Below, piece after piece: positions 7,398-16,340 of a stretch of 64,000 nucleotides of DNA. The stretch comes from Lysobacter enzymogenes (GTDB taxonomy: Bacteria > Pseudomonadota > Gammaproteobacteria > Xanthomonadales > Xanthomonadaceae). The position numbers were made by a program, and so were the translations under genes. Where the stretch lies: contig NZ_CP067395.1 in NCBI RefSeq assembly GCF_017355525.1, positions 5,840,501 to 5,904,500 on the forward strand, read 5' to 3'. The notes under the pieces were generated by a model. That model was not told the DNA's origin. It saw nothing but the letters and a program-made list of their open reading frames with translations, and searched no databases. Position 1 is the stretch's first letter. Every line of letters starts with the position of its first letter.

Positions 7398-8966
7398 ATG
7401 AATCTGCCGATCCAAGCTCCGTCCACGACGCTTTCCCTCCGCCGCCGCCGGCCGCTGCAGTCGCTGGCCCTGGTCGGCGCGATCATCGCGGCGCTGCCGG
7501 CGGCCTGCACCGCGCAGGCGCCGACCGCGCCGATCGCGCCGCCGCCGTCGGCCACGCCGTCGGCGCCGATCGTCGCCGGCCTGCCGGACTTCACCCAACT
7601 GGTCCAGCGCGTCGGCCCGGCGGTGGTCAACATCAGCGCCGAAGTGACGCCCAAGCGCCAGGCGCGCTCGCGCAATCAACTGCCGGACGACGATCAGGTC
7701 CCCGAATTCTTCCGCCGCTTCTTCGGCCCCGATTTCCCCGGCCCGGGCGGCGGCCAGGGCCAGGGCCCGCGCCAGCCGCGCGGCGGCGCGCGCTCGATCG
7801 GCAGCGGCTTCCTGATTTCGCAGGACGGCTATGTGCTGACCAACCATCACGTGGTCGACGGCGCCGACACGGTCACGGTCAAGCTGACCGACCGCCGCGA
7901 GTTCAAGGCCAAGGTCATCGGCAGCGACGAGCAGTCCGACGTGGCCCTGCTCAAGATCGACGCCAAGGGCCTGCCGTTCCTGCGCAGCGCCAACGCCAGC
8001 CTGACCAAGGCCGGGCAGTGGGTGGTGGCGATCGGCTCGCCGTTCGGCCTCGACCACTCGGTCACCGCCGGCATCGTCAGCGCGGTCGGCCGCGCCAATC
8101 CCTACGCCGACCAGCGCTACGTGCCCTTCATCCAGACCGACGTGGCGATCAACCAGGGCAACTCCGGCGGCCCGCTGCTGAACACCGCGGGCGAAGTGGT
8201 CGGGATCAATTCGCAGATCTTCTCCAACTCCGGCGGCTACATGGGCGTCAGCTTCGCGATTCCGATCGACGTGGCGATGAACTCGGCCGAGCAGTTGCGC
8301 GCGAAGGGCAAGGTGAGCCGCGGGCAGTTGGGCGTGGTGGTGCAGCCGCTGACCGCGGAAACCGCCAAGGGCTTCGGCCTGCCCGACAGCAGCGGCGCGC
8401 TGATCGCGCAGGTGGTGCCGGGCGGTCCGGCCGAGAAGGCCGGCTTGCAGGCCGGCGACATCATCCGCACCGTCAACGGCGCCGAGGTGCGCGAATCCAG
8501 CGACCTGCCGCCGCTGATCGGCAACATGGCGCCTGGCTCCAAGGCCAAACTCGGCGTGTTCCGCGAAGGCAAGACGGTCGAGATCAGCGTCGCGGTCAAC
8601 GAGCTCGATGCCAATCTGGCCGGCGGCCCCGGCACGGATCCGTCCGACCGCGACGGCTCGCCGGCGGCGCCGAGCGCCAAGGGCAACCCGCTCAACCTCG
8701 TCGCCCAGGACGTCGACGCCGCCGCGCGCCAGCGCCTGGGCCTGAAGGCCGGCGAAGGCGTGTTGGTGCGCGACCCGGGCGATGCCGGCGACGCCGGCGT
8801 GCGTCCGGGCGATGTGGTGCTGTCGGTCGGCCGCACCCCGGTCGGCAGCGCCGCGGCGCTGAACCGGGCCCTGGCCGGCACCCGTCCGGGCCAGACCGCG
8901 ATGCTGCTGATCCGGCGCGGCGCGCAGACCCAGTTCATCGCGGTCCAGGCGGCCGAGACCAAGTGA
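7398..8966 (+). CDS. mucD: Do-type periplasmic serine endoprotease (MucD/DegQ family)
   Basis: 522 residues. A signal peptide covers roughly residues 1-38 (hydrophobic LALVGAIIAALPAACTAQA). The trypsin-like domain has the full triad: H151 (TNHHVVDGA), D181 (QSDVALLKID) and S256 (NQGNSGGPLL). Two PDZ domains follow, at about 295-385 and 420-515. The family degrades misfolded envelope proteins and, as MucD, damps sigma E activation. Its position directly after rpoE-rseA supports the MucD role. A Pro/Gly-rich Q-linker near residues 110-135 is typical of DegP/DegQ proteins. DegP is the alternative name. Confidence 0.92.
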   Translation: MNLPIQAPSTTLSLRRRRPLQSLALVGAIIAALPAACTAQAPTAPIAPPPSATPSAPIVAGLPDFTQLVQRVGPAVVNISAEVTPKRQARSRNQLPDDDQVPEFFRRFFGPDFPGPGGGQGQGPRQPRGGARSIGSGFLISQDGYVLTNHHVVDGADTVTVKLTDRREFKAKVIGSDEQSDVALLKIDAKGLPFLRSANASLTKAGQWVVAIGSPFGLDHSVTAGIVSAVGRANPYADQRYVPFIQTDVAINQGNSGGPLLNTAGEVVGINSQIFSNSGGYMGVSFAIPIDVAMNSAEQLRAKGKVSRGQLGVVVQPLTAETAKGFGLPDSSGALIAQVVPGGPAEKAGLQAGDIIRTVNGAEVRESSDLPPLIGNMAPGSKAKLGVFREGKTVEISVAVNELDANLAGGPGTDPSDRDGSPAAPSAKGNPLNLVAQDVDAAARQRLGLKAGEGVLVRDPGDAGDAGVRPGDVVLSVGRTPVGSAAALNRALAGTRPGQTAMLLIRRGAQTQFIAVQAAETK

Positions 8967-9318
8967 GCCGCGGTCCCGGCGCGCCGTTGCCGCGGCGCCC
9001 CGGGGCAGGGCCAGGGTCCGGATCGACGAAGCGCCCGCCGCATCGCGGCGGGCGCGTTCGCATTTCGGCGCAGGAGTCGTTGGCGGCGGCGGGACCGGGC
9101 CCCGCGCGGCCGCTCGGGCCGCCCCGGTCGGCCTTGCCGGAGCGGGCGGCTGCCGCGATCCGTGAACGCGGCCGCTCGATCCGCGCCTCGTCCGGGTCCG
9201 AAGCCGGCCCGACCCGTCGCCGGGCCGCCAACTCGCCGCGGAGGCTGTGCGATAATGTCCCGTTAATTTTCCCGACCGACCCACTCAACTGGAACCGGCG
9301 AGTCTCGCATCGCCCCGC

Positions 9319-11112
9319 ATGCAACTGATCAGAAACTTCTCCATCATCGCCCACGTCGACCACGGCAAGTCGACGCTCGCCGACCGCATCATCCAACTGT
9401 GCGGAGGCCTCGAAGCGCGCGAGATGGAAGCGCAGGTGCTCGACTCCAATCCGATCGAGCGCGAGCGCGGCATCACCATCAAGGCGCAGTCCGTCTCCTT
9501 GCCGTACAAGGCCAAGGACGGCAACACCTATCAACTCAACTTCATCGACACCCCCGGCCACGTCGACTTCAGCTACGAAGTCAGCCGTTCGCTGGCCGCC
9601 TGCGAAGGCGCCTTGCTGGTGGTCGACGCCGCCCAGGGCGTGGAAGCGCAGTCGGTCGCCAACTGCTACACCGCGGTCGAGCAGGGCCTGGAAGTGGTGC
9701 CGGTGCTCAACAAGATCGACCTGCCCACCGCCGACATCGAGCGCGCCAAGACCGAGATCGAAGCGGTCATCGGCATCGACGCCGAAGACGCGGTGGCGAT
9801 CAGCGCCAAGACCGGCCTCAACGTCGAGCTGGTGCTGGAAGCGATCGTGCAGCGCATTCCGCCGCCGCAGCCGCGCGACACCGACAAGCTGCAGGCGCTG
9901 ATCATCGACTCGTGGTTCGACAACTACCTCGGCGTGGTCTCGCTGGTGCGGGTCATGCAGGGCGAGATCAAGCCGGGCAGCAAGATCCTGGTGATGTCGA
10001 CCGGCCGCACCCATCAGGTCGACAAGGTCGGCGTGTTCACCCCCAAGCGCAAGGAGCTGACCAAGCTCGGCGCGGGCGAGGTCGGCTGGATCAACGCCTC
10101 GATCAAGGACGTGCACGGCGCGCCGGTCGGCGACACCCTGACCCTGGCCGGCGATCCGGCGCCCAAGCCGCTGCCGGGCTTCCAGGAAATGCAGCCGCGC
10201 GTGTTCGCCGGCCTGTTCCCGGTCGACGCCGAGGATTACCCGGCGCTGCGCGAGGCCCTGGAAAAGCTGCGCCTCAACGACGCCGCGCTGCGCTTCGAGC
10301 CGGAAAGCTCCGAGGCGATGGGCTTCGGCTTCCGCTGCGGCTTCCTCGGCATGCTGCACATGGAGATCGTGCAGGAACGGCTGGAGCGCGAGTACGACCT
10401 CAACCTGATCTCGACCGCGCCGACGGTGATCTACGAGGTGCTCAAGACCGACGGCAGCGTGATCCCGATGGACAACCCGGCCAAGCTGCCGCAGTTGAAC
10501 ATGGTCGCGGAAATCCGCGAGCCGGTGATCCGCGCCAACATCCTCACACCGCCGGACTACATCGGCAACGTGATCAAGCTGTGCGAGGAAAAGCGCGGCG
10601 TGCAGATCGGCATCACCTATATGGCCAGCCAGGTGCAGATCAGCTACGAGCTGCCGATGGCCGAGGTGGTGCTGGACTTCTTCGACAAGCTCAAGTCGGT
10701 CAGCCGCGGCTACGCCTCGCTGGACTACCACTTCCTGCGGTTCCAGGAAGGTCCGTTCGTGCGCGTGGACACGCTGATCAACGGCGACAAGGTCGATGCG
10801 CTGTCGATCATCGTCCACCGCAGCCACGCCGACCGGCGCGGCCGCGAGCTGTGCGAAAAGATGAAGGACCTGATCCCGCGGCAGATGTTCGACGTCGCGA
10901 TCCAGGCCGCGATCGGCTCGCAGATCATCGCCCGCAGCACGGTCAAGGCGATGCGCAAGAACGTTTTGGCCAAGTGCTATGGTGGCGACATCACCCGCAA
11001 GAAGAAGCTCCTCGAGAAGCAGAAAGAGGGCAAGAAGCGGATGAAGCAGGTCGGCCGGGTCGAGATTCCGCAGGAAGCGTTCCTGGCGGTGCTTTCGACC
11101 GACAGCAAGTAA
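9319..11112 (+). CDS. lepA: Translation elongation factor 4 (LepA)
   Basis: 597 residues, the usual size of EF4, a ribosome-binding GTPase that assists elongation and back-translocation under stress. G1 is [13 protein letters not shown] at about residue 11, G2 the RGITI segment, G3 DTPGHVDF and G4 NKID. The C-terminal LepA-specific domain ends with [25 protein letters not shown] and an SxK terminus, as in other EF4 proteins. It is upstream of lepB, the conserved order in proteobacteria. Confidence 0.98.
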   Translation: MQLIRNFSIIAHVDHGKSTLADRIIQLCGGLEAREMEAQVLDSNPIERERGITIKAQSVSLPYKAKDGNTYQLNFIDTPGHVDFSYEVSRSLAACEGALLVVDAAQGVEAQSVANCYTAVEQGLEVVPVLNKIDLPTADIERAKTEIEAVIGIDAEDAVAISAKTGLNVELVLEAIVQRIPPPQPRDTDKLQALIIDSWFDNYLGVVSLVRVMQGEIKPGSKILVMSTGRTHQVDKVGVFTPKRKELTKLGAGEVGWINASIKDVHGAPVGDTLTLAGDPAPKPLPGFQEMQPRVFAGLFPVDAEDYPALREALEKLRLNDAALRFEPESSEAMGFGFRCGFLGMLHMEIVQERLEREYDLNLISTAPTVIYEVLKTDGSVIPMDNPAKLPQLNMVAEIREPVIRANILTPPDYIGNVIKLCEEKRGVQIGITYMASQVQISYELPMAEVVLDFFDKLKSVSRGYASLDYHFLRFQEGPFVRVDTLINGDKVDALSIIVHRSHADRRGRELCEKMKDLIPRQMFDVAIQAAIGSQIIARSTVKAMRKNVLAKCYGGDITRKKKLLEKQKEGKKRMKQVGRVEIPQEAFLAVLSTDSK

Positions 11113-11293
11113 TTCGGACGGGAATAGGGAATGGGGAGTCGGGAATCGTCGCGAGGCTGGGCGGTCCGGGTTTTCTGAGGTTTTCGTCTTCAACCACTAG
11201 CGGGAGGCGGTAACGGCGCGAGGTAGGCGGGGCGGCTGCGGCCGATTCCCGATGTCCTCGTCCCGATGTCCGGCTCCCACCAAAGGAACAAGC

Positions 11294-12079
11294 ATGCGTT
11301 GGTTCGAAATCGCTCTGGTGTCGTTGACCTTGTTCACCGGCCTGGTGTGGCTGCTCGACAAGGCGGTCCTGGCCAAGCGCCGCGCCGCGCGCGAGGGGTT
11401 GCTGGACGACGGCAAGGAGCCGGTGTTGGTCGACTACTCCAAGGCGTTCTTCCCGGTGCTGTTCGTGGTGCTGATCCTGCGCAGCTTCGTCGCCGAGCCG
11501 TTCCGGATCCCGTCGAACTCGATGATGCCGACCCTGCTGACCGGCGACTTCATCCTGGTCAACAAGTTCACCTACGGCCTGCGCCTGCCGATCAGCAACC
11601 AGAAGGTGCTGGCGATGGGCGAGCCGGCGCGCGGCGACGTGGTGGTGTTCCGTCCGCCGCACCATCCCGAGCAGGACTGGATCAAGCGCATCGTCGGTCT
11701 GCCCGGCGACAAGATCAGCTACCGCGACGGCCGCCTGACCGTGAACGGCGCGCCGATCGCCTACACCCCGATCGGTTCCTACCAGGGCCGCGGCAACGGC
11801 GCGGAGATGACCGGCGCGCAAGAGCTCAGCGAGCAGATCGGCGAGCACGTGCACCGCATCCTGCTGCGCACCGAGTCGCCGCTGCTGGACCAGGGCGAGG
11901 GCGATTGGGTGGTGCCCAAGGGCGAATATTTTGTGATGGGCGACAATCGCGACAACAGCGAGGACAGCCGATACTGGGGCTTCCTGCCGGAGCAGAACCT
12001 GCGCGGCCGGGCGTTTCTGATTTGGATGAATTTCGACGAAGGCGTGGATTTTTCCCGAATCGGTAATAGCATTCCCTGA
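11294..12079 (+). CDS. lepB: Signal peptidase I
   Basis: 261 residues. This inner-membrane protease removes signal peptides from exported proteins. Two N-terminal membrane segments are visible (about 2-20 and 52-65). The catalytic serine is S76 in PSNSMMPTLL and the general-base lysine is K131 in WIKRIVGLPGD. Box E (GDNRDNSEDSRYWG) is complete near residue 216. The ATG was chosen because an AAGGA ribosome site sits 6 bases before it, although the frame is open for 14 more codons. It sits between lepA and the DUF4845-rnc-era genes, the usual cluster. Confidence 0.96.
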   Translation: MRWFEIALVSLTLFTGLVWLLDKAVLAKRRAAREGLLDDGKEPVLVDYSKAFFPVLFVVLILRSFVAEPFRIPSNSMMPTLLTGDFILVNKFTYGLRLPISNQKVLAMGEPARGDVVVFRPPHHPEQDWIKRIVGLPGDKISYRDGRLTVNGAPIAYTPIGSYQGRGNGAEMTGAQELSEQIGEHVHRILLRTESPLLDQGEGDWVVPKGEYFVMGDNRDNSEDSRYWGFLPEQNLRGRAFLIWMNFDEGVDFSRIGNSIP

Positions 12080-12244
12080 GGTTAGTCGGGCCCGCGCGGG
12101 GACGGCGCGGGCCGCCGGGGAACCGGCACAGGAGCGGCGCGCCCGGGACGGCACGGTCGGCAACCAGGATCGACGGACGCGGCCCGCCAGGCGGATCGGT
12201 CCGCCGGGATCGGCACCATCTAGAGCAAACGGGGATTCAAGCTC

Positions 12245-12622
12245 ATGAAGCGCAATCAACGCGGCATCACTCTGCTGGGTTTCATCATCACGCTGGCCGT
12301 GGTCGGCGTGTTCGCCTACGTCGGCATGAAGCTGGTGCCGATGTACACCGAGTTCTATTCGGTCAAGCGTTCGCTCGCCGATCTGGCCAAGGAGCCGGGC
12401 GCGGGCAGCATGGATCCGGCCAAGGCGCGCGACCTGTTCTTCCGCCGCATGGACATGAGCTATGTCGAGAGCGTGAAGCCGGAGAACTTCAAGATCCAGC
12501 GCAGCGACCGCGGCATGGAAATCACCGTGACCTACGACGTGCGCCGTCCGTTGATCGCCAACCTGGACGTGATCGGCCATTTCCAGACCAAGCAGGCGAT
12601 GACCACGAAAGAAGGTGACTGA
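12245..12622 (+). CDS. DUF4845 family membrane protein
   Basis: 125 residues. The N-terminus ([20 protein letters not shown]) resembles a type IV pilin-like segment and forms one membrane helix; the remainder is a small soluble domain with [13 protein letters not shown]. This family is regularly encoded between lepB and rnc in gammaproteobacteria, as here, but its role is not established. The stop overlaps the GTG start of rnc by 8 bases, so the two are probably co-translated. Confidence 0.85.
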   Translation: MKRNQRGITLLGFIITLAVVGVFAYVGMKLVPMYTEFYSVKRSLADLAKEPGAGSMDPAKARDLFFRRMDMSYVESVKPENFKIQRSDRGMEITVTYDVRRPLIANLDVIGHFQTKQAMTTKEGD

Positions 12623-13277
12623 TCCCATCTCCCATCGCTTCGCCACTCCGGCCTTGCTGGAGCAAGCGCTGACCCATCGCAGCGCCGGCGCTCCGCACAA
12701 CGAGCGCCTGGAGTTCCTCGGCGACGCGTTGGTGAACCTGATCGTGGCCGAAGCGCTGTACCAGCGCTGGCCGCAGGCCGACGAGGGCGCGCTGACCCGC
12801 GCCCGGGCCGAACTGGTGCGCGAATCGGCGCTGGCGCCGATCGCGCGCTCGCTCGAGCTGGGCGCGCGCCTGACCCTGGGGCCCGGCGAGATGAAATCCG
12901 GCGGCCACCGCCGCGATTCGATCCTGGCCGACGCCCTGGAAGCCGTGGTCGGCGCGATCTATCTCGACGCCGGCTTCGAAACCTGCCGCGCGCAGGTGCT
13001 GCCGTGGTTCCTGCCGGCGATGGACGCGCTGCCGCCGGCGCACAAGGTCGGCAAAGACGCCAAGACCCGCCTGCAGGAATGGCTGCAGGGCCGGCAGAAG
13101 CCGCTGCCGGTGTATGCGCTGCTGGCAGAAAGCGGCGAGGACCACGCCAAGACCTTCCGGGTCAGCTGCAGCATCGGCCAGCCGGCGCTGAGCGCCGAAG
13201 GCGAGGCCGGTTCGCGCCGCGCGGCCGAGCAGTTGGCGGCTGAGGAGTTGCTGCGTTTGCTCAAGGCGGACGATTGA
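12615..13277 (+). CDS. rnc: Ribonuclease III
   Basis: 220 residues with a GTG start that overlaps the previous gene. RNase III cuts double-stranded RNA in rRNA and mRNA processing. The signature [20 protein letters not shown] lies at about residues 27-46, and the second acidic cluster is [24 protein letters not shown] near residue 110. A double-stranded-RNA-binding domain occupies about 150-216 ([20 protein letters not shown]). era follows downstream, but a terminator and a repeat-rich spacer separate them. Confidence 0.97.
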   Translation: MTDPISHRFATPALLEQALTHRSAGAPHNERLEFLGDALVNLIVAEALYQRWPQADEGALTRARAELVRESALAPIARSLELGARLTLGPGEMKSGGHRRDSILADALEAVVGAIYLDAGFETCRAQVLPWFLPAMDALPPAHKVGKDAKTRLQEWLQGRQKPLPVYALLAESGEDHAKTFRVSCSIGQPALSAEGEAGSRRAAEQLAAEELLRLLKADD

Positions 13278-13307
13278 AGGGCGAGGTTGAGGATCGGTAA
13301 GCGTATG

Positions 13308-13333
13308 AGGCCCGCCGGTTGCGGGCCTTTTTG
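13308..13333 (+). terminator. Rho-independent terminator after rnc
   Basis: The hairpin AGGCCCGC-CGGTT-GCGGGCCT is followed by a run of T residues. It lies 31 bases beyond the rnc stop and probably ends the lepB-rnc transcript. Confidence 0.85.
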
Positions 13334-13458
13334 TTTGCGGTGGTCGGGGTTCGGAAAGGGCTTGCAACTTTGGTTTGCAGACGGGATTGAGGGCCTGGAA
13401 AGGCTCGGCGGCTTTGCCGCGGGCCGAGCCAAGCCTGGAAGGTTGCGGCACCCTCGTG

Positions 13459-13545
13459 CCGTCATCCCCGCGAAAGCGGGGACCCAGGGCGTCACCGAGG
13501 CATGGCTCTGAAGTCTCTGGATCCCCGCCTTCGCGGGGATGACGG
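13459..13545. repeat. Palindromic dimer of the GTCATCCCCGCGAA repeat family
   Basis: Two copies of a GTCATCCCCGCGAA-GCGGGGA unit face each other, joined by a GAAGTCTCTGGATCC segment. The same element occurs at 28182-28270, 28348-28390 and 45471-45560. It is an extragenic palindrome and carries no gene. Confidence 0.8.
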
Positions 13546-13577
13546 TGGCCGCAGCGCCGCGGCTCGTAGCCTCGACC

Positions 13578-13656
13578 GCCTCCTGCCTCCTGCCTCCTGC
13601 CTCCCGCCTCCCGCCTCCCGCCCCCAATCCCCAATCCCCAATCCCCAATCCCCAAC
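13578..13656. repeat. Tandem CCTCCTG/CCTCCCG and CCCCAAT heptamers
   Basis: About six 7-base units of CTCCTGC or CTCCCGC type are followed by about four of AATCCCC type, all pyrimidine-rich on the plus strand, directly upstream of era. Between rnc (stop 13277) and era (13695) no gene is seen; the space holds a terminator, the palindromic dimer and this tract. Copy number probably varies between strains. Confidence 0.75.
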
Positions 13657-13681
13657 ATTTGCCGTCCCCGCCGCCCCAGCG

Positions 13682-13687
13682 GACAAT
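13682..13687 (+). promoter_or_regulatory. -10-like hexamer at the era start
   Basis: GACAAT ends 7 bases before the era ATG, with only C residues between and no Shine-Dalgarno site. Transcription from it would start at or next to the ATG, giving a leaderless mRNA. Confidence 0.35.
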
Positions 13688-13694
13688 TCCCCCC

Positions 13695-14588
13695 ATGACC
13701 TCCACTCCGCACCGCGCCGGCTACGTCGCCGTCCTCGGCCGACCCAACGTCGGCAAATCCACCCTGACCAACGCCCTCGTCGGCGCCAAGGTCAGCATCG
13801 TCTCGCCGCGCCCGCAGACCACGCGCCACCGGCTGCTCGGCATCGCCACCTTTCCCGAAGGCCAGTTGCTGCTGGTCGACACCCCCGGCATCCACCGCGA
13901 ACAGAAGCGGGCGATGAACCGGATGATGAACCGCGCCGCGCGCGGCTCGCTCGAAGGCGTCGACGCCGCGCTGCTGGTCGTGCGCGCCGGCCAATGGGAC
14001 GACGAGGACACGCTCGCCTACGACGCCTTGCGCGGCGCCGGCGTGCCGGTGGTGCTGGTGGTCAACCAGGTCGACCGCATCGCCGACAAGACCAAGCTGC
14101 TGCCGTATCTGGCCTCGATCACCGAAGGCCGCGAATTCGCCGGCGTGCACCCGATCTCCGCGCTCAAGCGCAGCGGGCTGGAAGCGCTGGTCAAGACCTT
14201 GCTGGCGCTGCTGCCCGAGCAGCCCCCGCTGTACGGCGAGGACGAGATCACCGACAAGAGCCAGCGCTTCCTCGCCGGCGAGATGGTGCGCGAACAGCTC
14301 ATGCGCCAGCTCGGCGAAGAACTGCCGTACGCGACCACGGTCGAGATCGAACGCTTCGAAGTCGACGGCGCGATGCTGCGCATCGGCGCGGTGATCTGGG
14401 TCGAGCGCGACGGCCAGAAGGCCATCGTCATCGGCAAGGCCGGCGCGCGCCTGCGCGAAATCGGCTCCAAGTCGCGCGTGCAGATGGAGCGCCTGTTCGG
14501 CTCCAAGGTGTTCCTGGAAACCTGGGTGCGGGTGCGCGAAGGCTGGTCCGACGACGAAGCGGCGCTGCGCCAGCTCGGTTACGAATGA
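13695..14588 (+). CDS. era: GTPase Era
   Basis: 297 residues. Era is an essential GTPase that binds 16S rRNA during maturation of the small ribosomal subunit. G1 is GRPNVGKST at about residue 13, followed by the Era-specific [11 protein letters not shown] switch I segment, DTPGIH (G3) and NQVD (G4). A KH domain lies at the C-terminus ([20 protein letters not shown]). The ATG is chosen because the conserved start is there. No ribosome site precedes it; the upstream bases are a C-rich repeat tract with a -10-like hexamer. Its usual partners rnc and recO flank it. Confidence 0.97.
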   Translation: MTSTPHRAGYVAVLGRPNVGKSTLTNALVGAKVSIVSPRPQTTRHRLLGIATFPEGQLLLVDTPGIHREQKRAMNRMMNRAARGSLEGVDAALLVVRAGQWDDEDTLAYDALRGAGVPVVLVVNQVDRIADKTKLLPYLASITEGREFAGVHPISALKRSGLEALVKTLLALLPEQPPLYGEDEITDKSQRFLAGEMVREQLMRQLGEELPYATTVEIERFEVDGAMLRIGAVIWVERDGQKAIVIGKAGARLREIGSKSRVQMERLFGSKVFLETWVRVREGWSDDEAALRQLGYE

Positions 14589-14755
14589 GCTCGGGAACAG
14601 GGAAATAACGGGAAAGAAGGGCGCGGGGAATGGCGGGTGCCGCGCTGATGAGGCGCGAGCCGATGCCAGGCTCCGTATCCGAAGCATCCTCCCGACCGCC
14701 GCGCGCCCACCGTTCCCCAACCCCCTCTTTCCCTTCTTCCCCGCTCCTAAGCGCC

Positions 14756-15505
14756 ATGCGCCTCACCGCGGAACCCGCCTACATCCTGCACGTCCGGCCG
14801 TGGCGCGAGACCAGCGTGCTGATCGAAGCGCTGAGCGCCGCGCACGGGCGGATCGGGCTGGTCGCGCGCGGCGTGCAGGGGCCGAAGAAGCAGGTGCTGC
14901 GCGCGGCCTTGCAGCCGTTCCAGCACGTGCGCCTGGACGCGTTGCTGCGCGGCGAACTGGCGCGGCTGAACACCGCCGAGGCGATCGACGCGGCGCCGCG
15001 CCTGCTCGGCGACGCCGCGCTGGCCGGCTTCTACATCAACGAACTGCTGCTGCGGCTGGTGCCGCGCGGCGATCCGTTCGAGGAACTGTACGAACTCTAC
15101 GGCCGCACTCGCGCGCGCCTGGACGGGCCGCATCTGGCCTGGACCTTGCGCCGGTTCGAACGCGACTTGCTCGATGCATTGGGCTCGGGCTTCGACTGGA
15201 GCGCGGACGCCGACGGCGCGCCGATCGATCCGGCCGCGCGTTACCGGCTCGATCCGGAGCAGGGCGCGCGGCGCCTGCTCAGCGACCGCGGCCACGGCGA
15301 ACGCAGCGCCGCGGCGACCGGGCGCGCCTTGCTCGCGCTGGCCGAAGACCGGCTGCCCGAATCCAGCGACCTGCCGGGCCTGCGCCATGCCTTGCGCGCG
15401 GTGCTGACCCACCATCTCGGGCCGCGCGGTCTGAAATCGTGGGAAATGATGGCGGAGCTGGCGCGGGTGTCGCGGCCGGATCCGGCGCGCGACGACGGCG
15501 GCTGA
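14756..15505 (+). CDS. recO: DNA repair protein RecO
   Basis: 249 residues. RecO works with RecF and RecR to load RecA on gapped DNA. The N-terminal OB-fold ([18 protein letters not shown], then [12 protein letters not shown]) and the downstream ALQPFQ segment are typical. The characteristic [11 protein letters not shown] segment is near residue 98. The ATG is preceded by a C/T-rich tract instead of a Shine-Dalgarno site. The order rnc-era-recO is conserved; the usual next genes pdxJ and acpS are missing here, replaced by a minus-strand regulator gene. Confidence 0.93.
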   Translation: MRLTAEPAYILHVRPWRETSVLIEALSAAHGRIGLVARGVQGPKKQVLRAALQPFQHVRLDALLRGELARLNTAEAIDAAPRLLGDAALAGFYINELLLRLVPRGDPFEELYELYGRTRARLDGPHLAWTLRRFERDLLDALGSGFDWSADADGAPIDPAARYRLDPEQGARRLLSDRGHGERSAAATGRALLALAEDRLPESSDLPGLRHALRAVLTHHLGPRGLKSWEMMAELARVSRPDPARDDGG

Positions 15506-15581
15506 TCCGCGGCGCCGATCGCATCGCGCGACGGCGCAGGGCGCAAACGGCGCGGCGTCGCGATCGCGCCGGCGGCAGGAC

Positions 15582-16307
15582 TCAACCGGCCTGTTCGACC
15601 GTTTCCTGCGCCGCGCGTTCGAAGCGTTGCAGTTCCTGCGCCGAATCCGGCTGCGTCTGCAAGGCCTGCACCGCCAGCGCCAGCCGCGCGGCGCCGACGA
15701 AACCGCAACTGGCGCGCAGCTTGTGCAATTCGCCGCGCACCGCGTCCAGGTTGCCGAGCTGGGCCGCGGCCAGGATCGAGCGCCGCGCGTTCGGCAGTTC
15801 CTGCACGAACAGACCGCGCAGGGTCGCGATGTGCGCGCGGTTGCCGTTGAGCGCGCGCGCCGCGGTGTCGTCGTCCCACACCGGCGCGGCCGCTTCGTCG
15901 GCGGGCGCGGCGACCGCGGGCAGGTCGTGTTCGGGCAGGCCCAGAAGGCGCCGGATCGCGCAGCGCACCGCGGCGGCCGGCAGCGGCTTGACCAGCACGT
16001 CGGAGAAGCCCGAGGCGATCAGGCGCTCGCGCACTTCGCTCTCGCCGGTGGCGGTGTGCGCCAACGCGGGCGTGGCCGGGTGCGAGCGGCGCAGGCGTTC
16101 GAGCAGGTCGATGCCGCTGCCGTCGGGCAGGTGCGCATCGAACAGCCACAACTGGTAATCGGTGGAGGCGCTCAGCGCCATCGCCGCGGCCAAGCTGTCG
16201 GCGCCGTCGACCTGGGCCGGCACGGCTTCCACCGCCGCGGTCAGAAAAGCGCGGCTGGTCGGATCGTCCTCGACCAACAACACGCGTGGGACCTGGGAAT
16301 TCTTCAT
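15582..16307 (-). CDS. Orphan REC-HPt response regulator
   Basis: 241 residues. A receiver domain fills about 1-125, with acidic EDD at residues 13-15, the phospho-acceptor D57 in LFDAHLPDGSG and the conserved K107 (VLVKPLP). A histidine-phosphotransfer domain fills about 145-235, with the likely phospho-histidine H195 in GELHKLRASCGFVGA. Such proteins relay phosphate between hybrid kinases and final regulators. No kinase or output-domain gene is adjacent, so the partner is encoded elsewhere. The gene is divergent from the AsmA-like gene, whose start is only 33 bases away, so the two share a promoter region. Confidence 0.85.
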   Translation of the reverse strand: MKNSQVPRVLLVEDDPTSRAFLTAAVEAVPAQVDGADSLAAAMALSASTDYQLWLFDAHLPDGSGIDLLERLRRSHPATPALAHTATGESEVRERLIASGFSDVLVKPLPAAAVRCAIRRLLGLPEHDLPAVAAPADEAAAPVWDDDTAARALNGNRAHIATLRGLFVQELPNARRSILAAAQLGNLDAVRGELHKLRASCGFVGAARLALAVQALQTQPDSAQELQRFERAAQETVEQAG

Positions 16308-16340
16308 TGCCGGTTCGCTTCCGCCCGCTATCCTGCTTCC

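Noticed and set aside
13578..13656. Tandem heptamers considered as CRISPR
   Set aside because: Units are only 7 bases with no spacers, and no cas gene is in the window.
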